A DNA stretch of 5,936 bases, taken from NCBI GenBank assembly GCA_021805585.1, contig JAJZEY010000339.1:1-5936 (forward strand), written 5' to 3'. Source of the DNA: Planctomycetota bacterium. Lineage in GTDB: Bacteria; Planctomycetota; Phycisphaerae; WQYP01. The position numbers and the translations under genes are program-made. Positions 1 through 5,803 of the stretch are shown one piece after another; the stretch's first letter is position 1; every line of letters begins with the position of its first letter. The notes under the pieces are model-generated. The model had not been told where the DNA came from. It saw only the letters and a program-made list of their open reading frames with translations, and made no database searches.

Positions 1-72
1 GTTGGCGTGTGTTTGTGAAAGGCAACAGAACGAAGCAATCACAATACAGGCAAGATGACGTTCTGGTTTCAC
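1..72 (-). CDS. Start of a third exported protein (partial, runs off the left edge)
   Basis: Reading leftward, a GTG start at 72 opens a frame that stays open for all 24 codons to the window edge and gives MKPERHLACIVIASFCCLSQ followed by THAN. This has the form of a Sec signal peptide: charged start (KPERH), hydrophobic core (LACIVIASFCCL), and a polar T-H-A-N stretch where cleavage could occur. A strong Shine-Dalgarno (GAGGAGA at 80-86) lies 7 bases upstream. The start falls 43 bases after the stop of the preceding exported-protein gene, in the same direction, so it is probably the next gene of the same operon. The mature protein is outside the window and no function can be given. The cysteine pair in the core could alternatively suggest a lipoprotein, but no clear lipobox is visible. 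Confidence 0.62.
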   Translation of the reverse strand, partial: MKPERHLACIVIASFCCLSQTHAN

Positions 73-79
73 TTTGAGT

Positions 80-86
80 TCTCCTC
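80..86 (-). promoter_or_regulatory. Ribosome binding site for the partial gene at 72
   Basis: On the minus strand this reads GAGGAGA, 7 bases before the GTG at 72. It is the main reason to accept a GTG start and a gene of which only 24 codons are present. Confidence 0.6.
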
Positions 87-115
87 ATTCTGGGTTCATA
101 GATGCATTCTCACAA

Positions 116-1018
116 CTAGAGCGTGCCGTTGTCGCCGAAGGTCACCGGTGCGATCAACGTCGCAGTGTAGGAATTGTTCAGTCCATAGAATTGACCCGCC
201 ACGACAACCCCACCCTTGATCGTTCCCGTCGCGGTGAGGCCATCCAGTGCCGCGCCCAGCGCGTAGGTGGTTCCCGACTTATTCATGGTCACACTAATAT
301 CAAGGTTGGCCCCGGTTGATCCCGACGCAGATGCGGCCGCAGTAAAACCATAATCCTTGTTTAGAACGATTGCGTACGCCCCGACGCTGAACGCCGCCGG
401 GGTGACCGTCAACGTGACGGGCACGTCAAGTCCCACCGTCGCCGAGTTGCCGCAACTTGAGAAGTTAAGGGTCGTGTTGGCTTTAGCGCCTGCGGTAAGT
501 TTTATATCCGGGCCGACGCTCCCGCCGATGTCCAGTCCGAAGCCCAGCACATTGAAGTTGAGGCTTCCAGCAGTAAACGGAATCCGAAAATTGGTGCTGG
601 CGGTGACTCCAATTCCGCCGCTATAGCTCTGGTCACTGACAGGTGTCTGGCATGATGTGCTGTCGCAGCAGGTATAAGATTGGTCGGCTGTGATTTGCGC
701 GATCGCCGTGGTGAGGCCGAGACTTCCGCCCGAAATATTGAAATTTGAGAACTCGGAATTCAGCTTGTCGATAGTTTGATTTACAACGGTTGGGATGCCA
801 ATTGTGACCGGCTTGCTTTGGTTGTAGGGTGGCTGTTTGAGTTGCTGGGCGCAGTCCAATTTGCAGTTGTTCTCATTGGCGGGGGCTGGCTGTGTGGTCG
901 CGGCGGCGACGAGACCGCCGGTACATGCGTTCGCTGCGATGAGGATCATTATCCCGGCGCGTGCGATGGCTCGGCTTCCGCGCTGGCCGTCGGGGAATTG
1001 AGTGCTTTGATTTTTCAA
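116..1018 (-). CDS. Exported cysteine-containing protein of unknown function (300 aa, TTG start)
   Basis: I do not recognise the family. The start is TTG at 1018, chosen because AAGGAGAG lies 6 bases upstream and directly abuts the stop of the previous gene. Residues 1-40 look like an export signal: basic region (GQRGSRAIARAG), hydrophobic stretch (IMILIAANACTGGLVAAA), and a likely AAA cleavage point near 40. C32 could hint at a lipoprotein, but the residues before it (A-N-A) are a poor lipobox. The mature part has six cysteines (52, 56, 117, 118, 123, 189), including a CCDSTSC cluster, which would allow three disulfides. From about residue 95 on it is rich in Gly, Ser, Thr and Ala with alternating hydrophobic residues (for example SLNFNVLGFGLDIGGSVG), suggesting an all-beta fold such as a barrel or sandwich. 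It sits 14 bases after the propeller-protein gene and 43 bases before another exported-protein gene, so it is probably co-transcribed and may act with them in the envelope. That role is inference only. Confidence 0.8.
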   Translation of the reverse strand: MKNQSTQFPDGQRGSRAIARAGIMILIAANACTGGLVAAATTQPAPANENNCKLDCAQQLKQPPYNQSKPVTIGIPTVVNQTIDKLNSEFSNFNISGGSLGLTTAIAQITADQSYTCCDSTSCQTPVSDQSYSGGIGVTASTNFRIPFTAGSLNFNVLGFGLDIGGSVGPDIKLTAGAKANTTLNFSSCGNSATVGLDVPVTLTVTPAAFSVGAYAIVLNKDYGFTAAASASGSTGANLDISVTMNKSGTTYALGAALDGLTATGTIKGGVVVAGQFYGLNNSYTATLIAPVTFGDNGTL

Positions 1019-1024
1019 GGTTGG

Positions 1025-1032
1025 CTCTCCTT
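1025..1032 (-). promoter_or_regulatory. Ribosome binding site deciding the TTG start at 1018
   Basis: The minus strand reads AAGGAGAG immediately after the TAA of the 902-codon gene (1033-1035) and 6 bases before TTG at 1018. The next in-frame ATG lies inside the hydrophobic signal segment, so this site favours TTG. Its contact with the upstream stop suggests translational coupling. Confidence 0.65.
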
Positions 1033-3741
1033 TTATTGTTTGACCATGTTATCAGCCATGCGTTGGGCTTCGGCCTCAAGCTTCTGTTCTTTTTTGCGGA
1101 AATAACCCCGTCCATAATTTCCACGGTCTTTCGCAGCCAGTAAGACTTGGTATCCCTCAACCCACTGGTACCCACCGGAGATGCAGTTTGCGGTTTTGTG
1201 ATTCCATTTTAGTGATTTCTCTATTTGACGCGCGGTCATGGGGTAGAGCTTTGCAACATCCTGTTCCCATTTATGAAATCGCAGCAACATGTAATTGCAG
1301 CGCGCAAGCTGTCTGGTGGTAACGCCCTTTGGATGAGCCGTGAACCAGCGTAGCTCCAGCGCATAAGCGACAGGAGACAGCTCGGCCCATGCGGCCGGGT
1401 TGATATAGCGAAGTCGCCCCAAGTTGTGCCAGAGGCGGATGCTCGCCAGCGCTGACCACCCGGCGGGCCGAGGCCGCAGCAGGCGGGCACGGTGGACGGC
1501 CCACCTTCGGCGAGTTACCCGAGCCTCCCTCGCCCGGTCTACTCGCTCGTGATTCCACCGCGACCGCCACGTGAAATACGGAAATGGAAACTCGTTTACA
1601 CGGTCGAGAAAAACACCCGCAAGGATTGTGTTAAATGAATAGTTACGTCGCACATGGATCGCCAGGTCCATTGGACCGCGAACTAAAAATCTTTGGTAGC
1701 AACCCCGCCAGAAATTGCAAATTCTGGCCCTCGCCAGGACCGGGGAGGAGATCGTCCATCCAACCGGGCCGACGGGGCAACTCGCCGATCTGGCCTTAAG
1801 TGTTACGAGATAATCTCGATCGCGGTTAGGCCCCGAATGCCCGTCCTTATTGCAATCGTAAAGCGAAAGGTAAAATAACCCAGCTGGCACGCGAACGCTG
1901 ACGAACAGGCCCGGTCCCTGCCAAGTGGTGCTATACGTCTCCCCGTGATCATCGTTTTCCGCTTCGCGCCGATCCTGTATAGGCGAAGCGAGATGGATGT
2001 CAACCAATTGGCTCATGTATACAGGCGGAATTTCCAGGCATCTCGCGCGGGAGGTTTGGAGCCATTGTACCCAGTACCGCATGGAATCCCCCGGGCGGTG
2101 GTGGGGGCCGATGCAGGCGTAATAATCAACTTGCGAAGGACTGGCCCCCCAAACACAATCCGACGGCGAATCCATGGCGCAAAGATCCGCCCAGAACTTT
2201 CCATACCGCCCCAGCCACGCTCCCTGCGTTCGCCAATCTTGTGGCAACGCTATGACGAACGGTGACTTGTGTGCCAGCGAAACATGGCCAATTTCACCAA
2301 GAACGGAATTGAACGACGATAAGCGAACGCGGGCTGGCCGCGGAAATTCCACTCTCCAAAGGGCCGCCAGACGCGGGTTTTCCACGTCCCCGGCAGCTCT
2401 GCCCACGCCAATGGCAAATGCCGAAACACCAAAGCCATACCGTCCAATCAGCATAACCTGCCGAATTACCTTGGCTCGGCGATGATCGGCACCGGCGAAA
2501 TGATTGGAGTCGCGGGATGTATTTCTCGCGACCGTCACCGGGCACAGTTCACTGATATACCCATCGGTAGTTTTAAGCGTTAGATCATCCATGCTTTTGT
2601 AAAGCTGGTTGGTTTTCGGGTCCAGTACCTCGTAGCCACTCCGCCAGGTGCCGATCCATAAATGACCGGAAATATCCTTTGCCAAACATGTAATATGGTC
2701 CGCCGGCAACAATGTGTTGAGAAACGCCGACGACGGACTTTGGAATCCCAGAGGCCGATGCCACAATCCGATAACCTTCGCGGCGTAATCCGCACCGCAT
2801 TCGTAACGGAATGATTCGCCATTGTTTTTGCTGATGGCAACGCCAAGACCGGTACCGACGTAAACGGTTCCCCGCGGTCCCACCGATACACAATTAATCA
2901 AATTGCTCGGTAAATTATAGCCGGTTGGTGTTTGCGGTAGGTGCCAAGGGCCATGAATCACGCGCCAACGGGTGTATGGATAGCGTGCCATGGCCAAACC
3001 ATTGCAAAGCGTTCCGACAAACGCGGTGCCCTGTTTATTAAACGCGACGCAATCGGGATTTGCGGGCAGGCCATTCATTTGAGAAATATAGCGCCAGCGA
3101 CCAAAAACTATCGGCGTTGCCCGCGAGACCGGCGCGCGGAAGCGGGAAAGGCGCGACAGCAGTGATGCGGTTCTGCAGCCGCGCGGCATGTAAACACTCA
3201 AGCCGCTTTCGCTACACATCCAAATAGAATCGTCGCGCGGGTCGTTGGCGATGGCCACAACGTGGCTGCCGATGGGCCCGGCGAGGATGCCATAGTGTTT
3301 CCATTTTTTACCGTTATAGACACAGATCCCACGGCGAAGCGTGCCCGCCCAAAGACGGCCCTTGGTGTCCACGCACAGCGAATAAATGTGGTTACTTACC
3401 AGCCCGGGAGAATTTACGGGGTCAAAATGCGTCCACTTCGCGTGTATTTGCACTCTGCCCTGCGATGCATTCGCAGCTTTGGGTGCAAGATTAGCATTAA
3501 GGACGCCATGATAGATTCCTGAATCTTCTCCAGCCACCCACACGCCGCCACAGCCGTCGGGCACCATGGATGTGATGAATTGAGCCGGGCAATGGAGGGG
3601 AATTTCATCAGATTTAATGGTGGGCTTGACGGGGTTCCGTACATGCGCGGATGTATTGGCGATTCCTCCAACCAAAATGGGTGCAAGAGCGATAATACAT
3701 GCGGCCAGAGAACAAAGATTCGTTTTGTGCCCCAATGCCAT
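1033..3741 (-). CDS. Secreted two-component-regulator-type beta-propeller protein with unidentified C-terminal modules (902 aa)
   Basis: The first about 30 residues form a Sec signal peptide (MALGHKTN, then LCSLAACIIALAPILVGGIA). Residues about 50-440 carry repeated propeller blades of the two-component-regulator-propeller type, seen as short W-x-G-T or V-G-T motifs followed by G-hydrophobic runs: GVWVAGEDSGIY (66-77), RLWAGTLRRGICVYNGKKW (129-147), SIWMCSESGLSVY (172-184), AFVGTLCNGLAMA (240-252), TVYVGTGLGVAIS (292-304) and HLWIGTWRSGYEVL (360-373). In the usual family members this periplasmic sensor precedes a membrane helix and a histidine kinase or regulator output. Here no later membrane helix, HisKA/HATPase or DNA-binding motif is visible. 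Instead there is a beta-rich stretch (about 455-715) ending in NFWRGCYQRFLVRGP and NYSFNTILAGVFLDRV (about 676-715), then a basic, tryptophan-rich, probably helical tail (about 720-902). I recall similar SFNTI-GVF-D stretches in planctomycete secreted proteins but cannot name the domain. The start is ATG at 3741 with TTGAGG 5 bases upstream. It is the first gene of the operon. Confidence 0.85.
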   Translation of the reverse strand: MALGHKTNLCSLAACIIALAPILVGGIANTSAHVRNPVKPTIKSDEIPLHCPAQFITSMVPDGCGGVWVAGEDSGIYHGVLNANLAPKAANASQGRVQIHAKWTHFDPVNSPGLVSNHIYSLCVDTKGRLWAGTLRRGICVYNGKKWKHYGILAGPIGSHVVAIANDPRDDSIWMCSESGLSVYMPRGCRTASLLSRLSRFRAPVSRATPIVFGRWRYISQMNGLPANPDCVAFNKQGTAFVGTLCNGLAMARYPYTRWRVIHGPWHLPQTPTGYNLPSNLINCVSVGPRGTVYVGTGLGVAISKNNGESFRYECGADYAAKVIGLWHRPLGFQSPSSAFLNTLLPADHITCLAKDISGHLWIGTWRSGYEVLDPKTNQLYKSMDDLTLKTTDGYISELCPVTVARNTSRDSNHFAGADHRRAKVIRQVMLIGRYGFGVSAFAIGVGRAAGDVENPRLAALWRVEFPRPARVRLSSFNSVLGEIGHVSLAHKSPFVIALPQDWRTQGAWLGRYGKFWADLCAMDSPSDCVWGASPSQVDYYACIGPHHRPGDSMRYWVQWLQTSRARCLEIPPVYMSQLVDIHLASPIQDRREAENDDHGETYSTTWQGPGLFVSVRVPAGLFYLSLYDCNKDGHSGPNRDRDYLVTLKARSASCPVGPVGWTISSPVLARARICNFWRGCYQRFLVRGPMDLAIHVRRNYSFNTILAGVFLDRVNEFPFPYFTWRSRWNHERVDRAREARVTRRRWAVHRARLLRPRPAGWSALASIRLWHNLGRLRYINPAAWAELSPVAYALELRWFTAHPKGVTTRQLARCNYMLLRFHKWEQDVAKLYPMTARQIEKSLKWNHKTANCISGGYQWVEGYQVLLAAKDRGNYGRGYFRKKEQKLEAEAQRMADNMVKQ

Positions 3742-3746
3742 GCCAA

Positions 3747-3752
3747 CCTCAA
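3747..3752 (-). promoter_or_regulatory. Ribosome binding site for the propeller gene
   Basis: The minus strand reads TTGAGG, 5 bases before ATG at 3741. The start it selects places the signal peptide at the very N-terminus, which supports it. Confidence 0.5.
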
Positions 3753-3820
3753 TGCCAACTACATTTTTGGTATTACAAACATTTTGGCGAAACGGCTTAT
3801 CATCCGAATCGCCATAACGA

Positions 3821-3848
3821 AATATATCAATGTTAAAAGAAAAGGCAA
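3821..3848 (-). promoter_or_regulatory. Candidate sigma-70-like promoter of the exported-protein operon
   Basis: On the minus strand TTGCCT (3843-3848) and TATATT (3821-3826) are separated by 16 bases, in the most AT-rich part of the intergenic region and about 80 bases upstream of the ATG at 3741. The match to the E. coli consensus is fair only (TTGCCT against TTGACA), and promoter consensus in the presumed host phylum is not well fixed, so this is tentative. Confidence 0.3.
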
Positions 3849-3861
3849 ACAGAAAATGTAA

Positions 3862-4108
3862 AAATAATTAGAGATTTTCGTGCCGTGCTGGCCCACGTGG
3901 CTCAAGTCCCGGGGATTGACCGCTGGATACCTTTCCTGCTGACGCACGCGCCTCCGATTTCGATGCTTCCATCACGCTGCGGGCCGAAACTAAAAATGTT
4001 CGATTTTCCGGGGTTCATTATCCGGTGTGGCGTAGTGTTCACCCCAAAAAGGGCTGTGCAGCGGTAGGATGAGCACTTTCCCGAGAAAAGAATCAGGGAT
4101 TATGTTTA
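3862..4108. other. Intergenic stretch between integrase and the secreted-protein operon; likely holds one edge of the integrated element
   Basis: No reading frame here looks like protein. The longest open stretches on either strand are about 60 codons or fewer, lack ribosome binding sites, and have no recognisable motif. I found no complete tRNA and no clear rho-independent terminator. Because tyrosine recombinase genes usually lie near one end of their element with the attachment site just beyond the gene, the element boundary (attL or attR) most likely falls here or in the last part of the integrase gene. The partner site is outside the window, so the repeat cannot be identified. Confidence 0.3.
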
Positions 4109-5458
4109 TCATCGTACACAAGTGACCCAAAGACGTCCGTTTCTGCCGAAACGCCACCGGCAAAAAGTTCTATTGGTGTCCTGTTGCCCCGATTGATTAA
4201 AAGCCAACGAATCATCAGTTTTCGCAGTATCTATGCGGGGTTCACCGCTACGTGCTGATTCTGCTACGTGTGCATGGGAAGGAACCCGCGAGAGCCTTAG
4301 TGAGCCTGTTTTGGTGCCACCTGTGGTGCCGCCCGTGGTGCCACGATCATCAAGGGTTTCGGTAGCCAGATTTTTCTGACTATCTGGATCCGCCAGCCTG
4401 GTCCACTGCGGCAGGGAATTGACCGCATCGGCGCTACCCAGCAGGCCGCCATCCGTATATACCCGCATGGTCAAATCAATCTGGCTATGCCGGGCGAGTT
4501 CCATGGCTACCCGTGGGGAAACTCCCGCCTTGGATAAGCCGGTGATGAAGCTATGCCGCAGGGCATGAAAATCAACGACCCGGCCATCCGCCCCCTGGGG
4601 TTGTATGCCCGCCGCCAGCAGGTGCGACTTAAATCTTTTCCGCCCCGGCATGTCGAGCACATTATCGGTATCGGCCCCGACGAGTTCGCGCAGGGCATCG
4701 GCAACATCCTGCCGCAGGAACATCGTTGCCGTCTTGTGATTTTTACTGATGCTGGCCCGCACGGCCAGAAATGGTCGTGCCGCGTTGAGGTGAATATCGC
4801 CCCATCTCAAAGCCTTGAGTTCACCACGGCGGAGGCCCGTGGTCAAGGCCATCAAATAAACCACGCGGTATTTGCCGGCTACTTCCAACAGGCGGGCAAT
4901 TTCGTCATCCGAAAGCGCCCGGCGTACCCGCACCTCGCGCCCCCGCTGTTCTACAGTCTCCAGATTGGCCAGCGGGTTCCTGGCCATCCGACTGGCCCGC
5001 ACCAGCCAGTTACAAAAAGCCTTGGCGGTGGCCAAATAGGCGTTCTTGGTTTTGGGACTGGCCCCCCGTGCTGTGGCGTTCTTTGGCACCACACATTGCA
5101 GGCCGTTACGCCAGTTCACAAAGCCGTCCAGTGTAATATCTGTGATCCGTCCCCATCCGCACTCGCTGGCCATGCGGGTCAGGAACCGTTCGCTATTGTC
5201 GCAATACATGGCGTCTCGGCCCACTGCCCGTAAATCCGCGATGTAATCGGAAATATGCCCGGCCAGCGGCAGAGTTTTGTGCTCCGCGTAGGGGTCCACC
5301 AAGCCGACTTCCCCACGGTCGATCTGGGCCTGATGCTGGCGCATCTTTTCCTCGGTGGCCCGTTTGTCGCTATAGCCGGAAAACATCTGCCAGCGTCCGG
5401 ACGAAATCTTCACTTTGTAGACCCATATTGCCCGACCATCGCGTTTGAACACTTTCAT
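4109..5458 (-). CDS. Tyrosine recombinase / phage-type integrase (449 aa from the preferred start)
   Basis: Catalyses site-specific DNA strand exchange through a covalent 3'-phosphotyrosine intermediate, and is probably responsible for integration and excision of the element it sits in. The start is ATG at 5458 because AGGAGA lies 6 bases upstream; the frame extends 10 codons further to a TTG at 5488, but without such a site. Residues about 1-60 form a basic, tryptophan-containing N-terminal (arm-binding type) region, and about 63-155 the SAM-like core-binding domain (ending KNAYLATAKAFCNWLVRASR). The catalytic domain covers about 170-350. Visible active-site residues are R210 in TTGLRRGELKALRW, a lysine at K239 or K242 (SISKNHKTA), H298-x-x-R301 in DFHALRHSF, H324 in ELARHSQIDL, and the nucleophile Y334 in TMRVYTD. 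All expected residues are present, so the enzyme looks intact. A tail of about 95 residues (355-449) is low-complexity, with a Gly-Thr run (GTTGGTTGGT) and no fold I recognise; it may lie over the attachment-site region. The primase-like gene upstream on the same strand fits an integrative element. Confidence 0.92.
   Translation of the reverse strand: MKVFKRDGRAIWVYKVKISSGRWQMFSGYSDKRATEEKMRQHQAQIDRGEVGLVDPYAEHKTLPLAGHISDYIADLRAVGRDAMYCDNSERFLTRMASECGWGRITDITLDGFVNWRNGLQCVVPKNATARGASPKTKNAYLATAKAFCNWLVRASRMARNPLANLETVEQRGREVRVRRALSDDEIARLLEVAGKYRVVYLMALTTGLRRGELKALRWGDIHLNAARPFLAVRASISKNHKTATMFLRQDVADALRELVGADTDNVLDMPGRKRFKSHLLAAGIQPQGADGRVVDFHALRHSFITGLSKAGVSPRVAMELARHSQIDLTMRVYTDGGLLGSADAVNSLPQWTRLADPDSQKNLATETLDDRGTTGGTTGGTKTGSLRLSRVPSHAHVAESARSGEPRIDTAKTDDSLAFNQSGQQDTNRTFCRWRFGRNGRLWVTCVR
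4312..4347. repeat. Three tandem 12-bp repeats in the integrase tail
   Basis: Plus-strand copies begin TGGTGCC at 4312, 4324 and 4336, each 12 bases long and sharing TGGTGCC(A/G)C. In the integrase frame they encode the Gly-Thr run at about residues 373-382. Because 12 is a multiple of 3, the repeat does not shift the frame. It may be simple slippage expansion or a set of protein-binding sites. Confidence 0.6.
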
Positions 5459-5464
5459 GGTTTT

Positions 5465-5470
5465 TCTCCT
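5465..5470 (-). promoter_or_regulatory. Ribosome binding site of the integrase
   Basis: The minus strand reads AGGAGA, 6 bases before ATG at 5458. It lies inside the longer open frame and is the reason for shortening the gene by 10 codons. Confidence 0.65.
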
Positions 5471-5482
5471 GTGAATAAAATA

Positions 5483-5497
5483 ACACAAAACTTGTGT
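5483..5497. promoter_or_regulatory. Palindrome upstream of the integrase, possible operator
   Basis: ACACAA, three bases, then TTGTGT: a perfect 6-bp inverted repeat with a 3-base centre, 25 bases upstream of the preferred integrase start and just before its Shine-Dalgarno. Its size and place suit a dimeric repressor or excisionase site controlling integrase expression. On the minus strand it is followed by a T-rich run, so a weak terminator hairpin is an alternative. It overlaps the rejected TTG start at 5488. Confidence 0.3.
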
Positions 5498-5521
5498 CGA
5501 TAGAAACGGTCGTACCCAAGC

Positions 5522-5641
5522 CTACACTGTCATGACTCGATTCCGTAAAGCTTGGAGTGTCCAGTCACCGTAACCCGGTTCTGCGGATGCCGTGTCTGTT
5601 CTGTCTATGCCGGCGAGTGCCACCTCCAGCAACCGCCTCAT
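5522..5641 (-). CDS. Doubtful 39-aa ORF between the primase tail and the integrase
   Basis: ATG at 5641 directly follows a TGA (5642-5644) in the same frame. The product starts MRRLLEVALAGIDRTDTASA and ends WTLQALRNRVMTV. There is no Shine-Dalgarno, so translation would depend on termination-reinitiation. Small genes between replication and integrase genes in such elements often encode excisionase-like DNA-binding proteins, but no helix-turn-helix can be made out in 39 residues. It could equally be the decayed end of the reading frame before it. Confidence 0.18.
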   Translation of the reverse strand: MRRLLEVALAGIDRTDTASAEPGYGDWTLQALRNRVMTV

Positions 5642-5803
5642 TCAATAACAGCGGTTACAGTATCTAATGCTGTGACTCTGGTGACTCTGGTGACTCTCTG
5701 GCGGCCACCTGGCCTTTATATATATATTTTTTCTCTCACGCGAAGGGGGTGAAAACAGACTCACCAGAGTCACAGAGTCACACTCCATTGGCCGCCCGGC
5801 CGC
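5642..5803 (-). pseudogene. In-frame continuation of the primase-like gene beyond a TAG codon
   Basis: After the TAG at 5804-5806 the same frame stays open for 53 codons to the TGA at 5642-5644. It contains ECDSVTLVSLFSPPSREK (5785 leftward), then NIYIKARWPPESHQSHQSHS. I recall this style (a VTLV...SPPSREK...SHQSH tail) as typical of the extreme C-terminus of DUF3987/primase-like proteins of mobile elements in environmental bacteria. This suggests that the gene once read through here and that the TAG is a later lesion. Just before it, in another frame (5831-5790), the DNA reads RNGAVWRVVGGRAAN, which also looks like protein of this family, so two compensating indels rather than one point mutation may explain the break. 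There is an internal ATG at 5788 but no ribosome binding site, so an independent gene is unlikely. Confidence 0.4.
5671..5782. repeat. Large imperfect inverted repeat built of GTGACTCTG units around an AT-rich core
   Basis: Left arm: three tandem 9-mers, GTGACTCTG at 5672 and 5681 and GTGACTCTC at 5690. Right arm: inverted copies. The perfect core is GTGACTCTGGTGA (5681-5693) against TCACCAGAGTCAC (5761-5773), extended outward by nine more pairs (5671-5679 with 5774-5782) after a one-base bulge. The 67-base spacer holds a GGCCA-CC-TGGCC palindrome (5703-5714) and a run of alternating T and A ending in Ts (5715-5732). The arrangement could be a hairpin in RNA or a binding array next to an easily melted stretch. 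Confidence 0.75.

Noticed and set aside
1271..1570. Minus-strand 99-codon ORF inside the propeller gene
   Set aside because: It lies in another frame of a well-supported gene in a GC-rich basic region and has no recognisable motif.
3895..3915. T-arm-like sequence (GGCTCAAGTCCCGGGG) suggesting a tRNA 3' fragment as attachment site
   Set aside because: The bases flanking the loop do not form a proper five-pair T stem, and no acceptor, anticodon or D arm can be built around it.
3868..4020. Minus-strand open stretch of about 46-50 codons between integrase and operon
   Set aside because: It has no start with a ribosome binding site and no protein-like motif; the open length is within chance for this composition.
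4074..4100. Possible terminator hairpin downstream of the integrase (CCCGAG...CAGGG)
   Set aside because: Only three to four pairs form and no T-run follows on the minus strand.
4553..5233. Plus-strand 226-codon ORF opposite the integrase
   Set aside because: It is a shadow of the integrase gene, which has complete catalytic motifs on the minus strand; the plus-strand product shows no domain.
5672..5698. Tandem 9-mers as a CRISPR-like array
   Set aside because: The units are contiguous with no spacers, far too short for CRISPR repeats, and no cas gene is present.
5552..5752. Plus-strand 66-codon ORF with a VTLVTLVTL repeat
   Set aside because: It starts with TTG right after a stop, has no ribosome binding site, and its repeat is only the complement of the inverted-repeat DNA; the minus-strand reading fits better with the primase tail.
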